Shown: piece after piece, positions 1 through 6,938 of the stretch
How the letters are laid out: every line of letters begins with the position of its first letter
Numbering within the stretch: the stretch's first letter is position 1
Program-made: the position numbers and the translations under genes
Notes under the pieces: model-generated
Seen by the model: the letters and a program-made list of their open reading frames with translations, nothing else
The model's database searches: none
Told to the model about the DNA's origin: nothing
NCBI GenBank assembly: GCA_958442925.1
Contig: CAUCIO010000034.1
Span: 1 to 16,382 of the forward strand
Source of the DNA: an uncultured Clostridium sp.
Lineage (GTDB): Bacteria; Bacillota; Clostridia; Lachnospirales; Lachnospiraceae
DNA: 16,382 nucleotides
Reading direction: 5' to 3'

Positions 1-16
1 TAACAGCAACTCATTT

Positions 17-45
17 ATCTTATCATAACTCGTTGTGTTTGTCAA
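17..45 (-). promoter_or_regulatory. Second tandem leftward promoter P2
   Basis: On the minus strand there is a consensus -35 TTGACA (45-40), a 17-bp spacer and an extended -10 TGA-TAAGAT (22-17). The start point would fall close to position 10, so the product lies outside the window. Two tandem strong promoters with an A-rich upstream region are typical of rRNA operons in Firmicutes. The 16S gene itself is not visible, so this remains an inference. Confidence 0.65.
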
Positions 46-110
46 CAACTTTTTTCATTTATTTTTTGAAGTCCTTTCGAACTTCCGTGCCGCTCTCAGC
101 GACGCGTATT

Positions 111-139
111 ATAATATCACAGGTTTTCGACACCGTCAA
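111..139 (-). promoter_or_regulatory. Strong leftward promoter P1 with A-tract upstream element
   Basis: On the minus strand there is a -35 TTGACG (139-134), a 17-bp spacer and an extended -10 TGA-TATTAT (116-111). Upstream of the -35, from about 140 to 195, lie several A-tracts roughly one helical turn apart, which looks like an UP element. No gene in the window uses it. Transcription runs left past position 1. Confidence 0.7.
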
Positions 140-218
140 GCACTTTTTTAAGTTTTTTTCGATTTTTTGTACTTTTTTGTTTTCCACGTTTTTCCCAGGG
201 ATTGAAGCATCTTTTCTT

Positions 219-794
219 CTATATAGAAGCAGCACATCCAGCCTTGTCCCTATGCATACTCTCATTCAGCTTTACCATATGAATGTGATCTTCCCAAACC
301 CCATTGATATTGAGATAATACTTAGAAAGCCCCTCATTTAAGAAACCATTCTTCTCCAGCACTCTTAAGGACGCTTTATTTCCCGGCATTACATTCGCCT
401 CCAGACGATGCAGGCCAAGTACACTGAAGGCATAGGCAGTTACCATATCTACCGCCATTGTCATATATCCCTGGTTCAAATACTCTTGATCCAGCTTATA
501 GCCTAAAAAAGCAGAACAGAAGGCGCCGTATATTACATTATTCAGCGCCGCAATCCCTATTATTTTCTCTGGCTCTGCTGCCAGCCTGATATAAAAACGA
601 AATGACAGCTTGGCTCTCCAGCTGCGGATCTCATTTCCCAGAATTTCCCGCTGACGCTTCGGAGTAAAAAAGGATTCCTCACGTTTTGGCTCATACGCCT
701 TTAAAAACTCTCTGTTTCTGCAGTAATAATCTGCCGCCTGCTCTGCAAAGGACAAAGACGGCGGCACCAGCTGTATCCATTCATTCTGAAGCAT
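219..794 (-). CDS. GNAT family N-acetyltransferase (RimJ/RimL-like)
   Basis: This 191-aa protein is a probable acetyl-CoA-dependent N-acetyltransferase of the RimJ/RimL-like GNAT group; the acceptor cannot be deduced. The acetyl-CoA loop is seen as NQGYM (residues 108-112), and motif B as VMPGN with N139, A141 and S142 before LEKNGF, the usual end of the fold. The start at 794 is chosen because a GGAGG lies 9 nt upstream. The frame stays open further upstream, but only by reading through the tRNA-Gly gene and its terminator, which is not credible. No promoter of its own is clear between the terminator and the ATG, so it may depend on read-through from the tRNA unit or on a weak promoter. No terminator is seen after the stop, and it runs towards the tandem promoters at the left edge. 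Confidence is high for the family and low for the function. Confidence 0.85.
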   Translation of the reverse strand: MLQNEWIQLVPPSLSFAEQAADYYCRNREFLKAYEPKREESFFTPKRQREILGNEIRSWRAKLSFRFYIRLAAEPEKIIGIAALNNVIYGAFCSAFLGYKLDQEYLNQGYMTMAVDMVTAYAFSVLGLHRLEANVMPGNKASLRVLEKNGFLNEGLSKYYLNINGVWEDHIHMVKLNESMHRDKAGCAASI

Positions 795-813
795 ACAATG
801 ATTCCTCCAAAGC

Positions 814-850
814 AAAAAGCCGGAATCCCTTGTAAAACAAAGATTCCGGC
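814..850 (-). terminator. Intrinsic terminator of the tRNA cluster
   Basis: On the minus strand, a 9-bp perfect stem GCCGGAATC/GATTCCGGC (850-842 with 827-819), extended inward by TTGT/ACAA, is followed by TTTTT. It lies directly after tRNA-Gly(GCC) and before the acetyltransferase gene. Confidence 0.85.
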
Positions 851-863
851 AAAAATAAAAAAG

Positions 864-935
864 AGCGCGAGACGGGATTCGAACCCGCGACCCTCGCCTT
901 GGCAAGGCGATACTCCACCACTGAGCCACTCGCGC
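864..935 (-). tRNA. tRNA-Gly (anticodon GCC)
   Basis: The 72-nt cloverleaf has the acceptor pair GCGCGAG/CTCGCGC, a T arm with TTCGAAT, and anticodon loop TTGCCAA giving GCC. The discriminator is U, normal for bacterial tRNA-Gly. CCA is not encoded. It has its own promoter at 983-1011 and a terminator at 814-850. Confidence 0.97.
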
Positions 936-982
936 ATATTTATCAGATAAACTGATATCCTATTTAATTACTGACGTGTTAT

Positions 983-1011
983 ATTATAACATATCCCACT
1001 CTGCTTTGCAA
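983..1011 (-). promoter_or_regulatory. Promoter between the two glycine tRNA genes
   Basis: On the minus strand there is a -35 TTGCAA (1011-1006), a 17-bp spacer and an extended -10 TGT-TATAAT (988-983). The -35 lies inside a perfect palindrome at 1005-1026, described under findings. It would transcribe tRNA-Gly(GCC) alone. Confidence 0.65.
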
Positions 1012-1026
1012 GAAATTTCTTGCAAA

Positions 1027-1097
1027 AGCGGGTGATGGGAATCGAACCCACGTATCCAGCTTGGAAGGCTGGTGTTCTACCATTGAACTACACCCGC
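1027..1097 (-). tRNA. tRNA-Gly (anticodon UCC)
   Basis: The 71-nt cloverleaf has the acceptor pair GCGGGTG/CACCCGC, anticodon stem CCAGC/GCTGG with loop CTTCCAA giving anticodon TCC, and T arm TTCGATT. The discriminator is U. CCA is not encoded. It lies 21 nt downstream of tRNA-Phe and is probably cotranscribed with it. Confidence 0.97.
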
Positions 1098-1118
1098 ATG
1101 TGAATTATAAAATTCAAA

Positions 1119-1191
<73 letters not shown>

Positions 1192-1229
1192 ATCGTGCTG
1201 AAGATTTCTCTCCCGTGACGACAGGGATT

Positions 1230-1258
1230 ATTCTACCGGATATTTTCTGAATTGTCAA
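1230..1258 (-). promoter_or_regulatory. Promoter of the tRNA-Phe/tRNA-Gly unit
   Basis: On the minus strand there is a consensus -35 TTGACA (1258-1253), a 17-bp spacer and -10 TAGAAT (1235-1230). A- and T-rich tracts from about 1262 to 1295 could act as an UP element. The start would lie about 30 nt ahead of tRNA-Phe. Confidence 0.8.
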
Positions 1259-1354
1259 GTCTTTTCCAAACTTTTTTTAAAACATATTTTTCGCAGAGCA
1301 TTCCGGAACAATCCCGGCAGGAGCATACTGAATATTGCGCCAAAGAGAGGAGCC

Positions 1355-1390
1355 GGTTCAGCGCTTTCACTTGCTGCCAAAGCCTGAACC
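1355..1390 (-). terminator. Hairpin downstream of ksgA, possible weak terminator
   Basis: The stem is GGTTCAG/CTGAACC (7 bp), then one bulged base and GCTTT/AAAGC (5 bp), with an 11-nt loop. On the minus strand it lies 57 nt after the ksgA stop, but only a broken pyrimidine run (CTCCTCTCTTT) follows. It may act as a poor terminator or a 3'-end stabiliser. The remaining gene-free sequence at 1259-1447 shows nothing else I can support. Confidence 0.4.
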
Positions 1391-1447
1391 CTGCCCTCCC
1401 CCTTTTGCAATGCAGAGCGCTGTTTTCTATTTCTCTGCACCAGTTTT

Positions 1448-2359
1448 CTATCTGCTCTCCCCCATCAGATCAGACAGGCGGGCAAACTGCTCCAGTGTGA
1501 GAGCTTCTCCTCTGACTGCTGCCGGAACTCCCAGCTGCTCAATGGCCGCTGCAATCTGCTCTTTTCCAAACGACAGCTCAGGAGAATTGTTCAGGCCGTT
1601 TAAGAGTGTTTTTCTTCTCTGATTGAAGGAAGCGCGGATCAGCTTAAACATCAGTTCTCTGTCCTTCACCTCTACCGGCGGCGTCTGATGTCTGGTCAGG
1701 CGGATCACCGCGGAACCTACGTTAGGCCGCGGAATGAAGCAGTTCGGAGGCACGTTGGCTACAATATACGGCTCTGCATAATACTGAACTGCCAGGGAAA
1801 GAGCGCCGTAATCCTTAGAGCCCGGCCCTACCTGCATTCGATCCGCTACCTCCTTCTGAACCATAACCGTAATATTGTCAATGGGGACTCCGCTTTCAAA
1901 CAAGCCCATAATAATCGGCGTAGTAATGTAGTAGGGCAGGTTAGCCACCACCTTAATGGGTTTTCCTGCGTTATATTCCTCCGCCAGTTTTTTTATGTCA
2001 ACTTTCAGAATATCCTCATTAATAACCGTAACATTGTCATAGTCTGATAATGTTTCCTTTAAAATCGGTATTAAATTCGTATCGATCTCTACAGCTGTCA
2101 CCTGTCTGGCCCGCTCTGCCAGATACTGGGTCATGGTTCCGATTCCAGGACCGATTTCCAGTACCATATCGTCAGCTGTCACCCCTGCTGCTGCAATAAT
2201 CTTGTCCAGCACATGGGCGTCAATCAAAAAGTTCTGTCCGAACTTTTTCTGGAACGCAAATCCATGCTTCTGAATCACCTGAATGGTATTCTGGGGATTG
2301 CTCAGCTTCCCCGTGCTTCTGTTTTCTATTTCTTTGACGTCAGTTTCTCTTCGCTCCAT
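1448..2359 (-). CDS. ksgA: 16S rRNA (adenine1518/1519-N6)-dimethyltransferase KsgA/RsmA
   Basis: This 303-aa SAM-dependent enzyme dimethylates two adjacent adenines in the 3'-terminal helix of 16S rRNA during small-subunit maturation. Visible motifs in order are KFGQNFLID (39-47, family N-terminal signature), EIGPGIGT (68-75, SAM-binding loop), an acidic strand-end in AVEID, and NLPYY (140-144, the N6-adenine methyltransferase motif IV). The C-terminal helical domain includes FNQRRKTL. I chose the ATG at 2359, with GGAG 6 nt upstream. A GTG at 2371 is possible but has a poorer site. It is the last gene of the unit running from the small membrane protein through ecsC and tatD. tatD-ksgA proximity is common in Firmicutes. 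A hairpin separates it from tatD. Confidence 0.96.
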   Translation of the reverse strand: MERRETDVKEIENRSTGKLSNPQNTIQVIQKHGFAFQKKFGQNFLIDAHVLDKIIAAAGVTADDMVLEIGPGIGTMTQYLAERARQVTAVEIDTNLIPILKETLSDYDNVTVINEDILKVDIKKLAEEYNAGKPIKVVANLPYYITTPIIMGLFESGVPIDNITVMVQKEVADRMQVGPGSKDYGALSLAVQYYAEPYIVANVPPNCFIPRPNVGSAVIRLTRHQTPPVEVKDRELMFKLIRASFNQRRKTLLNGLNNSPELSFGKEQIAAAIEQLGVPAAVRGEALTLEQFARLSDLMGESR

Positions 2360-2377
2360 CTGCCACTCCACTCTTCT

Positions 2378-2412
2378 CAGCCGGACAGCATTCCTTCCTG
2401 CTTATCCGGCTG
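2378..2412 (-). promoter_or_regulatory. Stem-loop in the tatD-ksgA spacer
   Basis: A perfect 8-bp outer stem CAGCCGGA/TCCGGCTG with an inner AGCA/TGCT presents GGAAGGAA in the loop on the minus-strand transcript. No T-run follows, so it is not an intrinsic terminator. It could be a processing or stability element in the polycistronic mRNA. Function is inferred only. Confidence 0.4.
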
Positions 2413-2444
2413 TTGTCTGACTGCTTCTATTTTCCTGCGTAATG

Positions 2445-3209
2445 TTACATTCTGTAGAGACGTCTTGCGTTCTTTTCTGTAGCCGCAATTACCTCTTCCA
2501 GAGACATGCCCTTAATTTCTGCCATCATCTTTGCCACATAAATCAGGTTCGCAGAAGTATTGCGTTTCCCCCGATTTGGCTCTGGAGCCATATACGGGCT
2601 GTCTGTTTCCAGAACCAGATGATCCATCGGAACATATTTTACTACTTCCCGGAGAGTCTTTGAATTATTAAAGGTTAAAACGCCGCCGACTCCCAGGAAA
2701 AATCCCATATCCAGATATTCCCTTGCCATTTCTTTTCCATAAGAGAAGCAGTGAATAACTCCGCCCAGCTCTTCTGCTTTGGCTGCCTTCATGATTTCCA
2801 GCGTATCCTGAGCTGCCTCCCTGCTGTGAATAACCACTGGCAGCTTTACCTCTCTGGCAAGATCCAGCTGGCGCTCAAACCACTTTTTCTGAATCTCGTG
2901 GGGCGGCTCTTTATAGTAGTAATCAAGGCCAATTTCTCCCACTGCCACCATTTTAGGCTCCTTTATAATCTCTCTCAGTCTCTGGAATTTCTCCTCATCC
3001 AGTTCATCTGTCCAGCTGGGATGAACACCAGCTGTACCATAGATAAACGGATAATTTCTGGTCAGCTCAAGGGTTGTCTCAGAACTGTCCATGCTGGCTC
3101 CTATATTGACAACGGTTTCCACTCCTGCAGCTGCAAGACTTTTAATTACCGCCTCTCTGTCTTCATTGAATGCCTCGTCATCGTAGTGTGCATGTGTTTC
3201 AAATATCAA
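2445..3209 (-). CDS. tatD: TatD family metal-dependent deoxyribonuclease
   Basis: This 254-aa TIM-barrel hydrolase is of the TatD/YabD family, metal-dependent nucleases implicated in DNA processing and repair. Predicted metal ligands are visible: H6 and H8 in ETHAH, E92 in GEIGLDYY, H128 in VIHSR, H153 in VIHCF and D203 in LETDSPY. I prefer a TTG start at 3209, because an AGAGG lies 8 nt upstream and the protein then begins MIFETHAH, flush with the first beta strand. An ATG at 3233 would add eight Lys/Glu-rich residues and lacks a visible ribosome binding site. The start overlaps the end of the EcsC-family gene by 11 bp, suggesting translational coupling. Confidence 0.94.
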   Translation of the reverse strand: MIFETHAHYDDEAFNEDREAVIKSLAAAGVETVVNIGASMDSSETTLELTRNYPFIYGTAGVHPSWTDELDEEKFQRLREIIKEPKMVAVGEIGLDYYYKEPPHEIQKKWFERQLDLAREVKLPVVIHSREAAQDTLEIMKAAKAEELGGVIHCFSYGKEMAREYLDMGFFLGVGGVLTFNNSKTLREVVKYVPMDHLVLETDSPYMAPEPNRGKRNTSANLIYVAKMMAEIKGMSLEEVIAATEKNARRLYRM

Positions 3210-4056
3210 TTCTTTTTCCTCTTTTCTTTTCATTTTTCATCAGTTTCAGTAAATGACGCCGTTCCATTTTCAGAGAAGCATATTTTGTGATTCTTCCCAT
3301 GTAAATACTGTCATAGACGCCTCCTATCACCCCTGCAAGGGGAATGCCTTGCAGGAATTTCAGATACAGAAGTTCTCTGGACAGGGCTTTGGACGCTCTC
3401 CGGACTGCTTCCGGAGATGGCTTCTGCCTGGCAGGCATCTCTTTTTCTGGTGTCTGAGCCTTTTCAGCATCCTTTGCCGCCAGCGCGTATAATTTTCTGT
3501 TTAAGGCCGCATCACGGCTGAAAAAATCCTCTCCCTGATACAGGGAAAGTTCTATCATTTCCAGGAGAAGTTCCTGTTCTCCGGACTTCCTGTAATCAAT
3601 TCCATAGGAAAGACAGAGTGTATAAAGGCTCCGAAGCAGAGAGGCGAGAAACAACGGGATATCCGGAAGGCCAATCCCTAAAAGTCCCAGACCTGCGCCC
3701 TGAACTCCTGCTGCCGCCGTGGCAAGCTCCGCCTGCTTTCTGGCGCTTTTAGTATGTTCTCTGATGTGCTTTCTGGTAGGCATAAGCCGTTCCTGATAGG
3801 TTCTCACCTTATGTTCTGCCTCCAGCCTCTCCCTGGAATAGGTTTTCTCTATCAGCCCTGTCCCTTCCTGAAGCGTCACCTGAAATGCTTTACAAAACGC
3901 CTCCTCCAGCTTTGAGGACAGGCCGTCTGGAACCAGGGAAGCAAGACGCTTTTCCCAGAATGACTCTCTGGGGCTTCCGTATCTTCCCAGTTTCTTTTTC
4001 TCACGTTTTAAGAATGCCTCCCATTCTTTCTGAACCGGCGTCTTCTTGTCAAACAT
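3199..4056 (-). CDS. EcsC family protein
   Basis: This 285-aa protein resembles the EcsC family, which in Bacillus is encoded next to the EcsAB ABC transporter; its biochemical role is not settled. N- and C-terminal thirds are highly basic and helical. A central Ala/Gly/Leu-rich stretch (about 110-150) containing GLGLLGIGLPDIPLFLASLLR is the family signature and is likely membrane-associated. A Lys/Pro-rich linker follows (about 195-220). No ecsA or ecsB is next to it here, so its context is instead ribosome/DNA housekeeping (tatD, ksgA). The start at 4056 overlaps the preceding gene's stop by 8 bp (ATGTTTGA). The ribosome binding site is weak, so coupled translation is likely. Confidence 0.8.
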   Translation of the reverse strand: MFDKKTPVQKEWEAFLKREKKKLGRYGSPRESFWEKRLASLVPDGLSSKLEEAFCKAFQVTLQEGTGLIEKTYSRERLEAEHKVRTYQERLMPTRKHIREHTKSARKQAELATAAAGVQGAGLGLLGIGLPDIPLFLASLLRSLYTLCLSYGIDYRKSGEQELLLEMIELSLYQGEDFFSRDAALNRKLYALAAKDAEKAQTPEKEMPARQKPSPEAVRRASKALSRELLYLKFLQGIPLAGVIGGVYDSIYMGRITKYASLKMERRHLLKLMKNEKKRGKRIDI

Positions 4057-4291
4057 CCTGTTTATCTTCTTTCTCCTGCCCTAAAGCAGGCCCCTGAGGT
4101 TCATCGGGATCCTGGGTTTCCTCCGGCGCCTGGGTCTCTAATCCCGGCCCCAGAGGCTCGTTCAGCCTGTCATCCACTGCCGGACCGGCTTCCACGCCTC
4201 CAAGCATAGGCTGAAAACCGCCTGACATTATGATTCCTGTCACAGCTATGGATACTGCCGTCATGACTGCCGCTCTCTGCCACATTTTCAT
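4049..4291 (-). CDS. Small membrane-anchored or secreted acidic protein, unknown function
   Basis: This 80-aa protein belongs to no family I recognise. It begins MKMWQR, followed by a hydrophobic helix (about residues 7-28, AAVMTAVSIAVTGIIM) that could be a signal anchor. There is no lipobox. The rest is a Pro/Glu/Asp-rich tail with repeated PxE, QDPDEPQ and QEKEDKQ runs, probably disordered and outside the membrane. The start at 4291 is set by an AGGAGG 7 nt upstream. An in-frame ATG at 4312 would place that ribosome binding site inside the coding sequence. It is the first gene of the unit with ecsC, tatD and ksgA, and its stop overlaps the ecsC start. Confidence 0.75.
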   Translation of the reverse strand: MKMWQRAAVMTAVSIAVTGIIMSGGFQPMLGGVEAGPAVDDRLNEPLGPGLETQAPEETQDPDEPQGPALGQEKEDKQDV

Positions 4292-4335
4292 AATGCTCCC
4301 TCCTTTTCTCACTGGGTGCCCTCTGCTCTGACAAT

Positions 4336-4364
4336 ATTATATCATATTGCTGTGGTTTTTGAAA
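4336..4364 (-). promoter_or_regulatory. Promoter of the small-protein/ecsC/tatD/ksgA unit
   Basis: On the minus strand there is an extended -10 TGA-TATAAT (4341-4336), a 17-bp spacer and a poor -35 TTTCAA (4364-4359). It sits between the metG terminator and the AGGAGG of the small gene. Confidence 0.65.
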
Positions 4365-4372
4365 AGCATTGG

Positions 4373-4406
4373 AAAAAGGGACACCGCAAAGTTTCTGCGG
4401 CATCCC
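4373..4406 (-). terminator. Intrinsic terminator of metG
   Basis: On the minus strand an 11-bp stem GGGATGCCGCA/TGCGGTGTCCC (two G-U pairs) is followed by TTTTT. It begins 24 nt after the metG stop. Confidence 0.9.
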
Positions 4407-4429
4407 CTCTTCTGTGCTTAATATACTAT

Positions 4430-6406
4430 TTAGCCGATCTCAGCGCCTGCCGGAACGTCCTTCTCCGGCTGCATGAGGACTACATTACCCTCTGCATCCT
4501 CTGCGCAGAGAATCATGCCCTCTGAAATCATTCCAGCCAGTTTGGCAGGTTTTAAGTTAGTCACAACCATAACCTTCTTTCCTACCATCTCTTCTGGCGT
4601 ATACCAGGCTTTGATGCCGCTTAAAATCTGGCGCACCTGGCTTCCGATCTTCACCTGGGAGCAGAGAAGCTTTTTAGACTTCTTCACTTCCTCACAGGCA
4701 ATGATCTCGCCTACCTGGAACTGCAGCTTGGCAAAATCATCATAAGTAATCTCCGGCTTCGCCTCAATATCAATTCCCGGCTCCTCCGGCTTTTCCTCTG
4801 CAGCGCCTGCTGCAGCTGCCTCAGCCTTTTTCATCTCCTCTACCTTCTCAAGCACTTCCTTGATATCCATGCGGGCGAAAAGGATCTCCGGCTTCTCTGT
4901 CACCTTATTTCCAGACGGGTACAGGCCGAATTCTGTCATCTGATCCAGGCTTCTCTTCTCTGTGTTTAACTGCTTTAAGATCTTTTCAGAGGTCTCAGGC
5001 ATAAAGGACGCTAACAGAGATGCGCCAATAGTGATCGCCTCTGTCAGGTTATAGAGAACCTCTGACAGACGTGCCTTCTTCTCCTCATCCTTGGCCAGAG
5101 TCCAGGGAGTGGTCTCGTCGATATACTTGTTGCTTCTTCTGAAAATGCCAAAGATCTCTGTAATGGCATCTGCCACACGAAGCTTCTCCATCTTGGCGTC
5201 GGCCTTCTTCACTGCCTCCAGAACCACTGCCTTTAAGTCTGCATCCACGTCTTCTGTCACTCCGGTTTTCTCTACCACGCCGCCGAAGTATTTATTAGTC
5301 ATGGAAACGGTACGGTTTACCAGATTTCCGAGAATATTGGCTAAATCAGAGTTCATACGCTCTACCATTAACTCCCATGTGATCACGCCGTCATTGTCAA
5401 ACGGCATCTCGTGGAGCACAAAGTAGCGGACTGCGTCCACACCGAAAAAGTCTACCAGGGTATCGGCATAGAGCACGTTTCCTTTGGACTTGCTCATCTT
5501 GCCGTCTCCCTGCAGCAGCCACGGATGGCCGAATACCTGCTTCGGAAGGGGAAGATCCAGTGCCATCAGGAAAATAGGCCAGTAAATCGTATGGAAGCGG
5601 ATAATATCCTTTCCAATCAGGTGTAAATCTGCCGGCCAGTATTTGTCAAACAGCTCTCCGCTCTGGCCGCCGCAGTCATAGCCCAGCCCTGTAATATAGT
5701 TGGTCAGGGCATCCAGCCATACATAGGTTACATGCTTCGGATCAAAGGAAACAGGAATTCCCCACTTAAAGGAGGTTCTGGATACGCACAGATCCTGAAG
5801 TCCCGGAAGCAGGAAGTTGTTCATCATCTCATTTTTTCTGGAAACCGGCTGAATAAACTCCGGATGCTCATTGATATAGTCAATGAGTCTCTGAGCATAT
5901 TTGCTCATACGGAAGAAGTAAGCCTCCTCCTTAGCTGGCTGAACCGGGCGGCCGCAGTCAGGGCATTTTCCATCTACCAGCTGGGACTCTGTAAAGAAAG
6001 ACTCGCAGGGAGTGCAGTACATTCCCTCATAGTGGCCCTTGTAAATATCTCCCTGGTCGTAGAGCTTCTTGAAAATCTTCTGAACCTGAGCCTCGTGGTC
6101 TGCGTCTGTCGTGCGAATGAACTTATCATAAGATGTATTCATCAGATCCCAGATAGTCTTGATCTCTCCTGCTACCTTGTCTACAAACTCCTGCGGTGTT
6201 ACACCGGCCTCCTCTGCTTTTAACTCGATCTTCTGGCCATGCTCGTCTGTTCCTGTCTGGAAGCGCACGTCATAGCCCTGTTCCCTCTTATATCTTGCAA
6301 TGCTGTCTGCCAGCACAATCTCATAGGTATTGCCGATATGCGGCTTGCCTGATGTGTAGGCAATCGCCGTGGTAATATAATACGGCTTTTTACAATTCTG
6401 ACACAT
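4430..6406 (-). CDS. metG: Methionyl-tRNA synthetase
   Basis: This 658-aa cytoplasmic class I aminoacyl-tRNA synthetase charges tRNA-Met. Motifs seen are the HIGH-type signature in KPHIGN (H23-N26), a zinc knuckle with C131, C134, C148 and C151, and KMSKS (303-307). The anticodon-binding helical domain follows. From about residue 553 there is a C-terminal tRNA-binding OB-fold (FQVGEIIACEEV, VTNLKPAKLAGMISEGM), which mediates dimerisation and tRNA affinity. An Ala/Glu-rich linker (about 525-550) joins the two. Length matches the two-domain bacterial form. AAGGAGG lies 9 nt before the ATG. It is monocistronic under a T-box leader, so expression should rise when uncharged tRNA-Met accumulates. 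Confidence 0.98.
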   Translation of the reverse strand: MCQNCKKPYYITTAIAYTSGKPHIGNTYEIVLADSIARYKREQGYDVRFQTGTDEHGQKIELKAEEAGVTPQEFVDKVAGEIKTIWDLMNTSYDKFIRTTDADHEAQVQKIFKKLYDQGDIYKGHYEGMYCTPCESFFTESQLVDGKCPDCGRPVQPAKEEAYFFRMSKYAQRLIDYINEHPEFIQPVSRKNEMMNNFLLPGLQDLCVSRTSFKWGIPVSFDPKHVTYVWLDALTNYITGLGYDCGGQSGELFDKYWPADLHLIGKDIIRFHTIYWPIFLMALDLPLPKQVFGHPWLLQGDGKMSKSKGNVLYADTLVDFFGVDAVRYFVLHEMPFDNDGVITWELMVERMNSDLANILGNLVNRTVSMTNKYFGGVVEKTGVTEDVDADLKAVVLEAVKKADAKMEKLRVADAITEIFGIFRRSNKYIDETTPWTLAKDEEKKARLSEVLYNLTEAITIGASLLASFMPETSEKILKQLNTEKRSLDQMTEFGLYPSGNKVTEKPEILFARMDIKEVLEKVEEMKKAEAAAAGAAEEKPEEPGIDIEAKPEITYDDFAKLQFQVGEIIACEEVKKSKKLLCSQVKIGSQVRQILSGIKAWYTPEEMVGKKVMVVTNLKPAKLAGMISEGMILCAEDAEGNVVLMQPEKDVPAGAEIG

Positions 6407-6430
6407 GTGTTTCTCCTCCTTAGATTGTGA

Positions 6431-6492
6431 AAAATAAAAACGCCTTTAATTTTATCCATGCATCGATCATGCCCTGAATGAAATTAAAGACG
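6431..6492 (-). terminator. T-box riboswitch terminator hairpin
   Basis: On the minus strand the 12-nt arm CGTCTTTAATTT (6492-6481) pairs with AAATTAAAGGCG (6452-6441), followed by TTTTTATTTTT. This is the attenuator that the T-box antiterminator would displace. It lies about 25 nt upstream of the metG start. Confidence 0.92.
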
Positions 6493-6804
6493 AGTTCTCT
6501 CCCGTGATACCACTTTAATTCACAGTCCGCCTCACAGCGGTCTGCCTCTGGGACTGCGGGGAACGTGTCTTTCATTCCATACAGTCTGACGCTGTAACGG
6601 GCGTCCCCCGTCGCTGCCTTTCCAGTCTGCGCAAAAACGCTGTCTGCATACTTCTAATCAGATACAGGCTGGTTCGCCAGCAAGGCTCCGGGGCCATCTT
6701 CAACAGCTTTCAGACTGTCCTTTCCCACCGCGCGGACTCTCTGTATGCCCTATCCTCTGCTTACTCTTCCCTTCAATGCCTTTGGCCTTATGTTAAATCG
6801 GTAT
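6431..6804 (-). promoter_or_regulatory. T-box riboswitch (Met specifier) controlling metG
   Basis: This leader of about 370 nt has the order of a classic transcriptional T-box. It begins with stem I with an AGTA-type element (GGGAAGAGTAAG) and a GCGCGGTGGG distal loop. A candidate specifier triplet ATG sits at 6697-6695 in the returning strand of stem I. A T-box sequence (AAGTGGTATCACGGGA, 6515-6500) contains TGGT, which would pair with the ACCA end of uncharged tRNA-Met. The terminator follows. The element type is certain from the sequence. The exact specifier register is inferred and rests on the downstream gene being metG. Confidence 0.93.
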
Positions 6805-6810
6805 AGGTTA

Positions 6811-6839
6811 AGTCTAGCGGGTCGGGCTGTGTTTGTCAA
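6811..6839 (-). promoter_or_regulatory. metG: Promoter of the metG T-box leader
   Basis: On the minus strand there is a consensus -35 TTGACA (6839-6834), a 17-bp spacer and -10 TAGACT (6816-6811). The predicted start near 6804 is the 5' end of the T-box. The region between this promoter and the rightward one at 6886 shows nothing further. Confidence 0.75.
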
Positions 6840-6885
6840 GGAGAGATTGGAAAAGCTCCTGGCAGGAAACCCGTATATTCATTAG

Positions 6886-6914
6886 TTGTAATTGGCTATA
6901 ATATAAATTATAAT
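6886..6914 (+). promoter_or_regulatory. Promoter of the DUF885 lipoprotein gene
   Basis: There is a -35 TTGTAA (6886-6891), a 17-bp spacer and -10 TATAAT (6909-6914), followed by GGAGG at 6925-6929 and the ATG at 6939. The same TTGTAA/TATAAT pair occurs ahead of the ArsC-family gene. Confidence 0.75.
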
Positions 6915-6938
6915 GAAACAAAATGGAGGTATAAGAAC

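Noticed and set aside
216..229. 14-nt palindrome CTTCTATATAGAAG over the GNAT stop codon, as a terminator
   Set aside because: The stem is AT-rich with no loop, and no T-run follows on the minus strand.
795..929. N-terminal extension of the GNAT reading frame through tRNA-Gly(GCC)
   Set aside because: It would translate a tRNA gene and its terminator. A GGAGG 9 nt before the ATG at 794 marks the real start.
1255..1440. 61-codon GTG-start frame downstream of ksgA
   Set aside because: It has no ribosome binding site, low-complexity basic sequence and no recognisable family. It also runs into the tRNA promoter.
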